Assembly (NCBI RefSeq): GCF_024220175.1
Contig: NZ_CP098502.1
Coordinates: forward strand, 1,302,001-1,366,000
Direction of reading: 5' to 3'
Source of the DNA: Paraconexibacter antarcticus
Lineage (GTDB): Bacteria > Actinomycetota > Thermoleophilia > Solirubrobacterales > Solirubrobacteraceae
Length of the DNA stretch: 64,000 bases
The notes below the pieces were generated by a model. That model ran no database searches, was not told the DNA's origin, and saw nothing but the letters and a program-made list of their open reading frames with translations. The stretch's first letter is position 1; the number at the start of each line of letters is the position of its first letter. Position numbers and translations under genes: made by a program. Below, in pieces: positions 14,587 to 23,125 of this stretch.

Positions 14587-16335
14587 TCAGCCATCAGATA
14601 TCCACGAAACCGGGGGAACTCCACCCTTCTTGACCGTCACCGTCCGCAGGTGGGGCTTCAGGACGTTCAAGAAGACGCTCTGCTCGAGCTGACCACTCCC
14701 GAAGAAGCCGGCCGAAACGACATGACACTGCTTCCGTGTCCGGCTGAGCGCAACGAGCATCTTGCAAACGTCCTCGTCGCTGACGTTGTCTCGGTCGCGG
14801 GGGAAGTGTCCGTTGTTCATCCCCACGATGAAGACATGCTCTGCCGACAGCCCCTTCGCGCCGACCAGACTGGTGAACAGAATGTCCGGCTCCGATAGGT
14901 CGACGTCGTCATCGCTCGGTGTGCTTTCGGGGTCTTCGTCAGTGCCGAGGAACGCGCTGATCGCTTCCATCGATCGCTCGACCGCAGTGGTGAGCCGCTG
15001 TTCCTCGTCTTCCGACAGCGCACCGCCCTCGATAAGCACGCCCACCAGGCGGGCGAGTTCGAGGTGCTCGTCCCGATACTCCTCGGGCAAGGCCGGTGCG
15101 AGTTCGGCGGCCTCGTCAAAGACCGCTCTCAGCGTTGCCTGGTCGCCGTCAAACGGCCGCGCCGACACGACGATCCGCCAGCCGAGGCGCGACTGGTCGT
15201 CCCCCGCGATGCGCTTGTAGCCGGCCAGGACGTCGATCTCGATCTTGTCGCTGGTCTTCATGCGTGCAGATGGGAAGTTCTGGACGACGACGTCGAACGC
15301 CTTGTTCAGGAACGGTCTTGGCCCAATGACGAGCGCGGTCGGATAGCCCTTCTCGCGTGAGCGCGCGATGTCCTCCGGCGGAATGCGTGCGATCTGCTGG
15401 GAGATGTAGCCGCCGATGTAGGGCGTGTTGGCGCTTGAGATCTTGGCGTGGATGATCTTGGGATGGGCGGCACTCTCCGCCCCTTTGTCGGGCAGGTAGC
15501 AATCGAAGTTCTTCGGGATCCGGCCCTGCAGATTCCCGGCTTTGATCGCGACATCCAGCAGGTCGCGGACCGCCGCGACGATCACGCTGGTACAGCGGGA
15601 GCAGTACGGAAGCTCGAAGACCGCGTAGTCGTCGTCGGCCGCAAGCGCTCGGATGAAGTCCGGGGAAGCGTGCCTGAGTTGCTTGTACAGCGCCTGGTCG
15701 TCGTCGCCCGCGATCAGGACTCGGCTCTTGTCACCGAGCAGGGCGATGAATGTGGTCTCCAGAAGAGAGAAGTCCTGAAACTCGTCGACGACGATCAGCG
15801 GGTACGTCGGGATCGAATCCGGGACCGCCTCGAAGAAACCGAGCACGCGGTACACCAGGTCGGTGTGGGATACGGCGTTGTAGTAATCCGCCTGCGCGAG
15901 GACCTCATCGATGAGGCCATCCGACGTATCGAGGTTTTGGAGCCGCGCCTCGATGGTCTGCGTCTTGACCACGCGACCAGTGCGGATGAGGATGTCCTCC
16001 ACGATGACTTCGGGCAGCGGTGGGTAGTAGTCCCCGGCCTGGAGCCCAGCGACGTCGTGGCGATGCATCAAGTACTTGCAGTAGCCGTGGAACGTGAACA
16101 CCTCTGCAAGACCGTCGAGGTCCGTGGCGAGGTCGCGAACCAGGTTGCGGATGAACGTCAGCGCCAGCCCGTCGCCGCCCACAGCTTTCAGCGCCTGCTG
16201 GAACGTGAAGCTCTTCCCCGTCCCGGGACCAGCCACGATTAGTCGCTTCTGGGCCGCCGAGCTCACGATGGCGGCCGACGCCTCGCTACGTCGTCGGCTC
16301 ATTTCTTCGAGCGCGGCAGCTTGGTCCTCCGGCAT
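14587..16335 (-). CDS. UvrD/Rep-like superfamily 1 DNA helicase
   Basis: ATP-dependent helicase of about 582 residues, shorter than UvrD or RecB-type enzymes and nearer the size of GajB-like defence helicases. Motifs in order: Walker A VAGPGTGKSFTF (about residue 35), Walker B VVDEFQDFS, motif III AGDDDQALYKQ, a Cys pair YCSRC, motif V in LVGAKGLSAEHVFIVG, and motif VI VALSRTRKQCH. Start at 16335 is backed by AAGGAG eight bases upstream; the extension to 16464 is not. The last residues GVPPVSWISDG are encoded by the IS; the native end is probably GYDFSA. Divergent from the methyltransferase genes. No GajA-like OLD nuclease is adjacent. Confidence 0.85.
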   Translation of the reverse strand: MPEDQAAALEEMSRRRSEASAAIVSSAAQKRLIVAGPGTGKSFTFQQALKAVGGDGLALTFIRNLVRDLATDLDGLAEVFTFHGYCKYLMHRHDVAGLQAGDYYPPLPEVIVEDILIRTGRVVKTQTIEARLQNLDTSDGLIDEVLAQADYYNAVSHTDLVYRVLGFFEAVPDSIPTYPLIVVDEFQDFSLLETTFIALLGDKSRVLIAGDDDQALYKQLRHASPDFIRALAADDDYAVFELPYCSRCTSVIVAAVRDLLDVAIKAGNLQGRIPKNFDCYLPDKGAESAAHPKIIHAKISSANTPYIGGYISQQIARIPPEDIARSREKGYPTALVIGPRPFLNKAFDVVVQNFPSARMKTSDKIEIDVLAGYKRIAGDDQSRLGWRIVVSARPFDGDQATLRAVFDEAAELAPALPEEYRDEHLELARLVGVLIEGGALSEDEEQRLTTAVERSMEAISAFLGTDEDPESTPSDDDVDLSEPDILFTSLVGAKGLSAEHVFIVGMNNGHFPRDRDNVSDEDVCKMLVALSRTRKQCHVVSAGFFGSGQLEQSVFLNVLKPHLRTVTVKKGGVPPVSWISDG

Positions 16336-16467
16336 CACGTTGTCTCCTTGTCTATATGGCCAGTGTGCTCCGTCGAGCGGCGGACACGCAAGCACAAGCG
16401 GAATCAGCTCCACGGCGTCGGGGTGCGCCCCGACGATGGACAGCTGAGCAGCTCCCGAGGCCACACC

Positions 16468-16497
16468 TTGGCGAGCGTCCGAACAACCTCGTACGGT
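16468..16497 (+). promoter_or_regulatory. Probable promoter of the methyltransferase operon
   Basis: TTGGCG (16468-16473) and TACGGT (16492-16497) with an 18-base spacer, ending 10 bases before the ATG at 16508. The 172-base divergent region 16336-16507 otherwise contains only the helicase ribosome site and an A/T-containing stretch near 16345-16360. Confidence 0.4.
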
Positions 16498-16507
16498 CTC
16501 GGGTCCG

Positions 16508-17752
16508 ATGGCCTATGCCTTGTCCCAGCCCCGAACAGCCCTTTTCGACTTGTCCGCCGATGTTGAGGCGCTCGGAGTCTTCAAGCCCAACCGTGAGGCT
16601 CCGTTCCATCGCTGGGTCCACCTAACCGAGGGCTTTAGTGCGCGACTGGTCGCGGCCGAGCTCGCGAACGATCCCGATGCTCGCCTGGTGTACGACCCGT
16701 TCGGTGGGACGGGCACGACCCCCTTGGTTGCGGCCGAGATGGGCCGCCACGGCACCTGGGCTGAGGTCAATCCGTACCTTCGTGAAGCGGCAACGATCAA
16801 GGTCGAGGCAGCTTGTGCGGACCCAGAGCAGCGTCAGGAAATCGTCGCGACTCTGCGCCGTCTGTTGCAGCTCGGACCCATAGTCGACCAGGATGCAGAC
16901 GGTCAGCATCCACTCGCAATCGCGAACGAAGCGCGCGACTTCTTCTCGGACGAAGCGCTAGCCGAGCTGCTCGGTTGGTTGCGCCGTTTCGATACAGCGA
17001 CCGGACTTGCTCGGAGAGTTGGACTACTGAGCGTCGCGACCAGCGCGATCCACGCCTCCAACATGAAACGGGCGGTCGATCTCCGGCGGAGAACCGAGAA
17101 GGAGATGCTGCAGTCTCGGCCGGCTGTCTCGGAGGCGGTCCAAGAGCGAGTCTCGCTGATGATCAGCGACCTGAACAGCACGCCCGTGGCCGAAGGTTCC
17201 GCCACCAACGTGAGTACTGATGCCAGAACTCTGCCCGAAGACTTCGGCCCTATCGAGCTAGTCGTGACCTCGCCGCCGTATCTGAACGGCACCAACTACT
17301 GCCGCAATACCAAGCTTGAGCTGCTGCTGCTGAGTCTCATCCAGAACGAGGATGGGCTCATGGACATCCGGTCCCGCTCGGTCACCGCCGGGATCAACAA
17401 CGTCTCGAAGCGCATCCGAGAGCCAACGCTGATCCCCGCCGTCGAGGAAGTGGCCCTCAAGCTCGACGAGTGCGCCTACGACGTGCGGATTCCGAAAATG
17501 GTGCGTGCGTACTTCTCTGACATGCAGATCGTCATGGGGACGACTCGATCCGCGATGAAGCCCGGCGGACGTATGGTGCTCGACATCGGCGATAGCCGAT
17601 TTGCTGGTGTTCATATCGATGTACCGACGCTTCTTAGCCGCATCGCCGAAGACGGCGGCTGGGAAATCGAGGACGTCGAGGTGATTCGCAACCGCGTCTC
17701 CAAGGATGGGAATCCTCTGTGCCAGAAGCTGCTCCGTCTCTGTTCCCGGTAG
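16508..17752 (+). CDS. DNA methyltransferase 1 (SPPY type, putative R-M)
   Basis: A 414-residue SAM-dependent amino-methyltransferase. The SAM motif VYDPFGGTGTTPLVAAEMG is near residue 60 and the catalytic VVTSPPYLNGTNY near residue 255; motif I precedes motif IV. TSPPY is common among N4-cytosine and N6-adenine enzymes. The 190 residues between them may hold target recognition. The gene overlaps the next methyltransferase by 34 bases in another frame. With the second enzyme and the HNH protein it resembles a type II system with two strand-specific methylases for an asymmetric site; specificity cannot be read. Confidence 0.85.
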   Translation: MAYALSQPRTALFDLSADVEALGVFKPNREAPFHRWVHLTEGFSARLVAAELANDPDARLVYDPFGGTGTTPLVAAEMGRHGTWAEVNPYLREAATIKVEAACADPEQRQEIVATLRRLLQLGPIVDQDADGQHPLAIANEARDFFSDEALAELLGWLRRFDTATGLARRVGLLSVATSAIHASNMKRAVDLRRRTEKEMLQSRPAVSEAVQERVSLMISDLNSTPVAEGSATNVSTDARTLPEDFGPIELVVTSPPYLNGTNYCRNTKLELLLLSLIQNEDGLMDIRSRSVTAGINNVSKRIREPTLIPAVEEVALKLDECAYDVRIPKMVRAYFSDMQIVMGTTRSAMKPGGRMVLDIGDSRFAGVHIDVPTLLSRIAEDGGWEIEDVEVIRNRVSKDGNPLCQKLLRLCSR

Positions 17753-18933
17753 ACCCCGGGGAGCTGGCTTTCGAGCCCACGCCTGACCCAGCATCTGACG
17801 ACTACGTGGCTACGTGGGCGCAGCGATTTTGCGACGACCGGCCGTATGCCCTAGCCCCGTACTCAAAGCGGAACTGGGGCGGGCGGCTTCATTCGCTCTG
17901 CTCCTACCAGGGCAAGCTCAAGCCGTCGATTGCGCACTTCTTGATCAAGTGGTTCACCGAACCGGATGCGGTCGTGCTGGATCCGATGAGCGGCGTCGGG
18001 ACGATTCCGCTCGAAGCCCGCATCCAGGGCCGAACTGCAATTGCGAGCGATTTGAGCGACCTGGCCGTCGCTGTCTCTCGGGCGAAGCTCGAATCTGCCG
18101 ACGAGGCGTCCTCAATGCGCGTGGTCAACGAGCTCGCCACCGCGATCTCGGCTAACGAACTGTCGCTCGAGGATCTGATTCAAGAGGAACACGCCGACTT
18201 TGGACTCAACGGCGTTATCACCGACTACTTCCATCAGGACACGCTCCGCGAGCTGCTGGTGGCGCGTAGGTTTTTTGCGGCGACCGGAGTCGACAATCCC
18301 GGGTCAGCGAGTGTCCTCACCGCGATCCTGCACGTGCTCCATGGCAACCGGCCGTATGCGCTCTCACGTCGGAGCCATCCCATCACCCCGCTCAAGCCGA
18401 CCGGGGAGTTCAGCTATCGGCCGTTGATCGCGCACGTAGAGAAGCGGCTTTCCCAGACGTTGCCCGAACTGAGTGAGCTCCCCGGGGAAGGGCGGTCGCT
18501 GAAGGCCGATTTCGGGGCATTGCCACTCACGCCCGGGTCGGTCGACGCGGTGATCACATCGCCACCGTTCGCCCAGTCCTTGCGGTTCTTCTCCAGCAAC
18601 TGGATGCGGCTCTGGTTCTGCGGTTGGAGCCCCGAGGACTTCCGCGATCGGCCGGCCGGGTACCTGGAGTCGGAGCAGAAGCACGGCTTCGATGATGCGT
18701 ATCGCCGGTTCTTTCGAGCGATGCACGAGACACTCCGAGAGGACGGGCTGCTCGTGATGCACGTCGGCGCGACGCACAAGTTCGACATGGCCGAGCACCT
18801 GCTCCCACTCCTCGCCCCGGAGTTTCGTCTCATCTACGACGGCGCCGAGCACCTCGATGGTCCGGAGTCGCATGGCTTGTCCGACAAGGGCTCGACCGTG
18901 CGCCACCACTTCCTTTTCTGCCGTCGCGTTTGA
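17719..18933 (+). CDS. DNA methyltransferase 2 (SPPF type, putative R-M)
   Basis: A 404-residue second methyltransferase, with GTG start at 17719 inside the 3' end of the first and an AGGATGGG ribosome site upstream. N-terminal SLCSYQGKLKPSIAHFLIKWF is the motif seen before the SAM site in this group, followed by VLDPMSGVGTIPLEA. The catalytic loop AVITSPPFAQSLRF is near residue 275. It shares the order but little sequence with methyltransferase 1, so it is not a recent duplicate. Overlap implies co-expression, as needed for modification of both strands of an asymmetric site. Confidence 0.85.
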   Translation: MPEAAPSLFPVDPGELAFEPTPDPASDDYVATWAQRFCDDRPYALAPYSKRNWGGRLHSLCSYQGKLKPSIAHFLIKWFTEPDAVVLDPMSGVGTIPLEARIQGRTAIASDLSDLAVAVSRAKLESADEASSMRVVNELATAISANELSLEDLIQEEHADFGLNGVITDYFHQDTLRELLVARRFFAATGVDNPGSASVLTAILHVLHGNRPYALSRRSHPITPLKPTGEFSYRPLIAHVEKRLSQTLPELSELPGEGRSLKADFGALPLTPGSVDAVITSPPFAQSLRFFSSNWMRLWFCGWSPEDFRDRPAGYLESEQKHGFDDAYRRFFRAMHETLREDGLLVMHVGATHKFDMAEHLLPLLAPEFRLIYDGAEHLDGPESHGLSDKGSTVRHHFLFCRRV

Positions 18934-18987
18934 CCGCTTGAAGGAGGCAGCGCGCGGGCCTAGGGCCCCGCGCTCGTCGCGGCCTCA

Positions 18988-18993
18988 TATAGT
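18988..18993 (+). promoter_or_regulatory. -10 element before the HNH gene, probably leaderless
   Basis: TATAGT in a local A/T patch (CTCATATAGTC), ending eight bases before the GTG at 19002. A separate promoter for the nuclease would let methylation be established first. Confidence 0.45.
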
Positions 18994-19001
18994 CGCGGCA
19001 T

Positions 19002-20456
19002 GTGTCGAGCGCGTGGGCGTTGGTAGTCGTGTCCGATCGGAGCGGCGGCAGCAAGCGCGCGGGAAAGACTGAGTGGGCAGACCGACGTCGTCCTTCCACG
19101 AGGCGGGCGGGCTTTACCGTTCACCCGGACACGACCGGCGGCGAGATGGAACGCGCCGGCGTCGCGGGTTGGCGATTCAGCGGTCCGGGATCGATTCAGA
19201 TCAGCTTCGACGTGCCGGCGACTGAGCCAGACACCCTGCTTGGCTGGGGGCTTTGGTTTTGCATCTCGCCAAACGTCGACGTGCGCGTCGACGGGTTCGA
19301 CTACAAGACAACCCTCGATGCGTTCGTCGCGCCCAACTGGGGGAAGGTCGGCAGCATCTGGCGTTCCGACGGCGATCAGCTCGAGTTCAGCGTCGTGTTC
19401 CAGGGGGTAGATGATGAGCCTTGGGAAGTTGCGGTATACGACGTCAACGCCGGAGCGATCGCGCACGACTTCTTCGACGGCGTCGCCGCCGATCCCGACA
19501 CCAAACGTGCAGCACGCCTGATGTCGAACATGTGGGCCTTTGCACCCGAGGCCAACTTCGTCACCCCGGCCCTTCACGTCGCTGTTTCCGAGCCGATCGT
19601 CGAAGGCGACTACCGCACGGTCGACGATCTCGGCGAGGTAGTGCTCAAGTCGTGCAACCGCTGCGCACGGTTCTTGCCGATCAACGTGCACAACGAGCGG
19701 GAACAACTGAGCTTCTCGAACCACTGCGTCGCTCGTCGGCCGTGCCGTCATGCCACGTTCGGGCGGCTACGGAACGTCGCGAGCAATGAGGTCCTGCAGC
19801 TGGAGTATGGCTACCAACTGGAATGCCGATTTTGCAAGAAGTTCGCCGTCAACGCGGCCCACAATCCACAACGCACGGCGTCGCAGATGAAGGAAGACGG
19901 CACGCGACGCCGAGCCATCGAGGTGCTGCTAACCGCGCTTTACGAGGGTAGTCCGAGCTTGCTGCACCGCAAGCGCTTTGCTGGGCGGGAGCTGACCGAA
20001 AGTGTCTGGAAGCGGTTCGGTGGCCGGTGCTTCAAGTGCGGCACTCAATTGGCTGATCAGAAGGCGATGCATCTCGACCACACGCGGCCGCTCGCTCTGC
20101 TCTGGCCGCTCGACGAGACAGCCACGTGTCTCTGCGCCACTCACAACAGCGCCAAGCGGGACCGGCCACCGTCTGAGTTCTATGACGCCGATGAGTTGGT
20201 CCGATTGGCTGACATCACAGGGATACCGCTGGAGGAGCTCCAGGATCCATCTCCGAACGTCGAGGCGATCGCTCTGCTCGCGGATCGTCTGGACTGGTTT
20301 TTCGACGACTTCCTCCAGCGCGAGGAACTTCAGACGGAGCGCGACGGCAAGCTCCCGGCGGACCTCCTGGTCAAGGCGATCCAGCGCGCGATCGACCTCT
20401 CACCTGGAGTCGATCTCGCTCTGAACGACATCTACAAGCGGCAAAGCCGGAGCTAG
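19002..20456 (+). CDS. HNH endonuclease, putative restriction enzyme
   Basis: A 484-residue protein whose C-terminal half has an HNH nuclease with zinc Cys pairs: RCFKCGTQL, then the catalytic MHLDHTRPLALLWPL, then CLCATHNSAKRDRPP. A second Cys/His cluster (SCNRCARFL...NHCVARRPC) lies near residue 220. The N-terminal 200 residues are beta-rich and unrecognised and may recognise DNA. GTG at 19002 is favoured by the -10 placement; an ATG at 19146 is the main alternative. It follows two methyltransferases on the same strand, as a type II nuclease would. Confidence 0.75.
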   Translation: MSSAWALVVVSDRSGGSKRAGKTEWADRRRPSTRRAGFTVHPDTTGGEMERAGVAGWRFSGPGSIQISFDVPATEPDTLLGWGLWFCISPNVDVRVDGFDYKTTLDAFVAPNWGKVGSIWRSDGDQLEFSVVFQGVDDEPWEVAVYDVNAGAIAHDFFDGVAADPDTKRAARLMSNMWAFAPEANFVTPALHVAVSEPIVEGDYRTVDDLGEVVLKSCNRCARFLPINVHNEREQLSFSNHCVARRPCRHATFGRLRNVASNEVLQLEYGYQLECRFCKKFAVNAAHNPQRTASQMKEDGTRRRAIEVLLTALYEGSPSLLHRKRFAGRELTESVWKRFGGRCFKCGTQLADQKAMHLDHTRPLALLWPLDETATCLCATHNSAKRDRPPSEFYDADELVRLADITGIPLEELQDPSPNVEAIALLADRLDWFFDDFLQREELQTERDGKLPADLLVKAIQRAIDLSPGVDLALNDIYKRQSRS

Positions 20457-20555
20457 ATGAGGTGCGGCCGGGCCGGGCTTGAGCATCTTGTGATGCCCGT
20501 AGTCCCTTCACGAGCACGTTGAGTCCTGTCGGGCCGCCGAGGTACCGTCATGCCC

Positions 20556-20807
20556 ATGACTGACTCCTCCACCGTGCTCGCGGCGCTACCTGAACATCGT
20601 CGCGAGGCGGTTGTCAGGTGGCTGTCCTCGGAGATCGGAGCCTGCGCTGAGTGCAGCGAGCCCGTCCTGATCACCCAGCCGCACAGGGCGGGCAAGGACG
20701 GGTTCGAGCACATCACCTGCAACCAGGCCGTCACGGTCGAAGAACCCGAGCCCGAGGAGATCTCGCCGGCCGTTGAGGCTCGGGCACGCCGCTCCGACTG
20801 GGGGTAG
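20556..20807 (+). CDS. Small Cys-containing hypothetical protein
   Basis: About 83 residues from the ATG at 20556 (MTDSSTVLAALPEHRREAV); the ATG at 20550 is also possible. A -10-like TACCGT (20543-20548) ends seven bases before 20556, which suggests a leaderless message. The middle has ACAECSEPVLITQP and HITCNQA, a possible half zinc ribbon, and the tail is Glu/Pro-rich. It follows the nuclease gene by about 100 bases and ends 90 bases before the IS. Possibly a regulator; not recognised. Confidence 0.5.
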   Translation: MTDSSTVLAALPEHRREAVVRWLSSEIGACAECSEPVLITQPHRAGKDGFEHITCNQAVTVEEPEPEEISPAVEARARRSDWG

Positions 20808-20936
20808 TGGCGCGCCTCAGCGACGTGCGTCCTTGAGTGACGACACAGTCATTCGCTGACACGAGCGACAAGCCGCCATTTCTCGTCGGGCTCGGGCGGA
20901 ACCTGTCAAGCCGGATGAGACAGTGTCGGGGCGAAT

Positions 20937-21947
20937 TTAGTGAGCGGCGGGCTCCTCGGGCTTGGGCTTGTTGATGTAGGCGGCGGTCGGCAGCGCGGGC
21001 GGTCGGGGCGGGTGCCGGACGAAGCGTTCGGGCGTGGCGGCGTAGGCCGCGTCGAGGACGGTGGTGCGGGCGGCGTGGACGGCCGGAGCGTGGCCGTGGT
21101 GGACGTCGTGTGGGGTCATCAGGCCGATGCCGGCGTGGCGGTGAGCGTGGTGGTACCAGCCGAAGAAGTCGCGGCAGAAGGCGCGGGCGTGGTCGATGTG
21201 GTCGAACCGTGCGGGGAACCCGGGCCGGTACTTCATCGTCTTGAACTGTGACTCGGAGTACGGGTTGTCCGTCGACGTGTACGGCCGGTTATGCGAGCGC
21301 AGGACGCCGAGGTCGGCGAGGAGGAACGCGACGGGCTTGGACGTCATCGCCGGGCCGCGGTCGGCGTGCACCGTCAACTGGCCACGGACGATGTTCTGTT
21401 GCTCGCACGCCTGGCCGATCAGCGCCTTGGCCAGGTGCGCGTTCTCGCGGTGCTGCACCGTCCAGCCGACGGCGTAGCGGCTGTAGACGTCGAGAATGAC
21501 GTAGAGGTAGTAGTAGGTCCACTTCGCCGGACCCTTCAACTTCGAGATGTCCCAGGACCAAATCTCGTTCGGCCGCTCGGCGAGCAGTTCCGGTGCGGCG
21601 TAGGGCGGATGGGTCAGCTGCGCGCGGCGCTCGGTGACGCCGCCGTACTCGGCGGCGAGGATCCGGTACATCGTGCGCTGCGACGCAAGGTAGATCCCCT
21701 CATCCAGCAGCGTCGCCCAGACCTCGGCAGGGGAGGCGTCCTGAAAGCGCGGGCTGTGCAACTGCTCGAGCACCGCGGCACGCTCCTCATCCGACAGCGC
21801 CCGGCCGGGCCGCCTGCGCGGCACTGACGCGCGCGCGGGCGGCGGGCTGCGTCGGCGATACAACGACGCCCTGGACGCGCCGAGGGCGCGGCACGCGGGC
21901 AGGATGCCGACCAGCGGCTCGATCTCAATGACGGCCTGATCGATCAT
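20937..21947 (-). CDS. IS3-family transposase OrfB (copy 2)
   Basis: Identical to the OrfB at 10239-11249: about 336 residues with the complete DDE triad and coupling to OrfA through an ATGA overlap. No inactivating change is visible, so the element may be active. Confidence 0.9.
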   Translation of the reverse strand: MIDQAVIEIEPLVGILPACRALGASRASLYRRRSPPPARASVPRRRPGRALSDEERAAVLEQLHSPRFQDASPAEVWATLLDEGIYLASQRTMYRILAAEYGGVTERRAQLTHPPYAAPELLAERPNEIWSWDISKLKGPAKWTYYYLYVILDVYSRYAVGWTVQHRENAHLAKALIGQACEQQNIVRGQLTVHADRGPAMTSKPVAFLLADLGVLRSHNRPYTSTDNPYSESQFKTMKYRPGFPARFDHIDHARAFCRDFFGWYHHAHRHAGIGLMTPHDVHHGHAPAVHAARTTVLDAAYAATPERFVRHPPRPPALPTAAYINKPKPEEPAAH

Positions 21948-22456
21948 GATCGCGGCGGCTGCTCGTCGGTCTCCGGCGCGCTCTTGGCCAGCAGTTCTTC
22001 CAAGAGCGCGGAGACGTTTCCCTGCACCTCGATCACCCGACGCGCCGTCACCAGATCGGCCTGCGAGCGCTCCAGCTGGCGACGCAGCGCCGCGTTCTCC
22101 ATCCGCTCGGCGCTCGGCGGCTTGGGGCCACGCTGGCGAGGCTCCAGCGCCCCGAGCGCGCCGCTGTCGCGGGCCCGCCGCCACTCCGTCAGCAGCGAGG
22201 AGTACAAGCCCTCGCGGCGCAGCACCTCGCCGATCTCGCCGGGCTTGGTGCACGCCTCGGCGGCGAGCACGATCTTCAGCTTGTACGCCGCGGTGAACCT
22301 GCGGCGCGTCGCCCGCGGCACGAGCTCGGGATCCGGGACCCCCACCAGCGACGACGCGCCGCCGGCGATGTGCCTACGCTCGCCTTCGGCTCCCTCCGGC
22401 ACACCGCCGGCGGAACCCTCCAGCTCGTCCTTCATCCCTGCAGGGAACTGCGACAC
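21944..22456 (-). CDS. IS3-family transposase OrfA (copy 2)
   Basis: Identical to the OrfA at 11246-11758: 170 residues with the same helix-turn-helix and zipper. It is read toward OrfB and ends inside the OrfB start. Confidence 0.88.
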   Translation of the reverse strand: MSQFPAGMKDELEGSAGGVPEGAEGERRHIAGGASSLVGVPDPELVPRATRRRFTAAYKLKIVLAAEACTKPGEIGEVLRREGLYSSLLTEWRRARDSGALGALEPRQRGPKPPSAERMENAALRRQLERSQADLVTARRVIEVQGNVSALLEELLAKSAPETDEQPPRS

Positions 22457-22636
22457 AACGCACGTCCGTTCTCGCCCTCAGGCTCAGTAAATACAACGGT
22501 AGAACCTGTCTCACGTCACCTTGGCAGAGAGGGGGGAGCCGCGACGAGATTCGCTGGGGCTTGCCCCAGACTGGTTAGGCGATGCTGTCCGAACAAGGGC
22601 CCTTAGCTCGCGGTGTCGCTCCAGTCGATGACGTAA

Positions 22637-23125
22637 CGGCTGCCCGGCACGATCTTCTTTGGCTCGAAGATCATCGGCTCGTCATCAGTCCGTTCGACCG
22701 CCACCGATGACGTCAGACTGCTCGTCGGCTCACAGGTCGCTGCGGCAAAGGTGATGGAGCCGCTGGGCGAGGCACTGGCGCTCGCTGCCAACCCGCAGGG
22801 CGCATACCTACGAGCCACACCGCTACAGCGACGGATGCTGAACGCGATGCTGTTCGAGCGGATCGAGATCGGTCCCGATGGGGAGATCGTCGACCTCAAA
22901 CTGGCTCCGGTTTACGAGGCCATGAAGGCCTGGGATTCGTCCCTTGGGGACCCGGTCAAGGCCGGGGCCCTCACCGGCCCGGTTCGACCTTCTTCCCCCC
23001 AGGTCCACCTGTTGCGAGAGCCGCCCCCAGGGCGGCTCTCGTGCGTTACGGGGTACGCGCAGGAGAGCCGCTCCGACCGCCTGCCGACGACATCTCGTGT
23101 CGGCCATGGGACACTCCGCCCATGA
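22637..23125 (+). pseudogene. Possible tail of a large serine recombinase
   Basis: The frame is open from 22637 to 23125 without a credible start. The segment AYLRATPLQRRMLNAMLFER followed by IEIGPDGEIVDLKLAPVYEAM resembles the end of large serine integrases (a run ending N-x-x-x-F-x-R-I-x-V/I). The catalytic N-terminal and zinc-ribbon domains are absent. The frame then runs through a perfect hairpin at 23015-23041, which suggests that the natural stop is lost or that only the middle is coding. If correct it marks the right side of the island. Confidence 0.4.
23015..23041. terminator. Perfect 12-bp hairpin at the island right end
   Basis: CGAGAGCCGCCC and GGGCGGCTCTCG are separated by three bases. 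No T-tract follows on +, so it may be a bidirectional GC-type terminator. The P450 gene starts 81 bases later. Confidence 0.55.

Larger units (their letters stand above)
13299..14623 (-). mobile_element. Second IS3-family element (1325 bp)
   Basis: Terminal inverted repeats start TGGAAGTCCCCCGGT on the left and TGGAGTTCCCCCGGT on the complementary right end, matching about 20 of 24 positions. A 3-base CCC duplication flanks it (13296-13298 and 14624-14626). It encodes OrfA and OrfB with a frameshift signal, on the minus strand. It entered the last codons of the helicase gene. Confidence 0.9.
20897..22533 (-). mobile_element. IS3-family element, copy 2 (1637 bp)
   Basis: Same sequence and ends as copy 1 at 10199-11835, with its own target duplication GGG (20894-20896 and 22534-22536). 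Both copies lie in the same orientation 10.7 kb apart inside the island, so the DNA between them (island small genes, second IS, helicase and R-M genes) could be lost by homologous recombination or move as a composite unit. Confidence 0.9.
8892..23041. mobile_element. Accessory genomic island directly 3' of ssrA
   Basis: From just after the tmRNA 3' end to about 23.0 kb the DNA has lower GC, A/T-containing third positions and accessory content: phage-like small genes, a UvrD-like helicase, two DNA methyltransferases with an HNH nuclease, three IS3-family insertions and a possible serine-recombinase tail. Genes on both sides are core-like and GC-rich. The tmRNA 3' end is a well-known integration site. 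I see no clear direct repeat of the tmRNA 3' end at the right side and no intact integrase, so the right border is approximate. Confidence 0.6.

Noticed and set aside
14587..20456. Gabija or DISARM system
   Set aside because: A UvrD-like helicase is present but no OLD/TOPRIM GajA; no DrmA/B/C proteins accompany the methyltransferases.
22603..22899. Minus-strand frame ending IFEPKKIVPGSRYVIDWSD
   Set aside because: The C-terminal stretch looks protein-like, but the rest is Ser/Ala-rich shadow of the possible recombinase frame; no start or context supports it.
22981..23010. Degenerate direct copy of the tmRNA 3' end as attR
   Set aside because: Only about 13 of 17 positions match (TTCCCACCGTCTCCACC against TTCCCCCCAGGTCCACC), too weak to call in GC-rich DNA.
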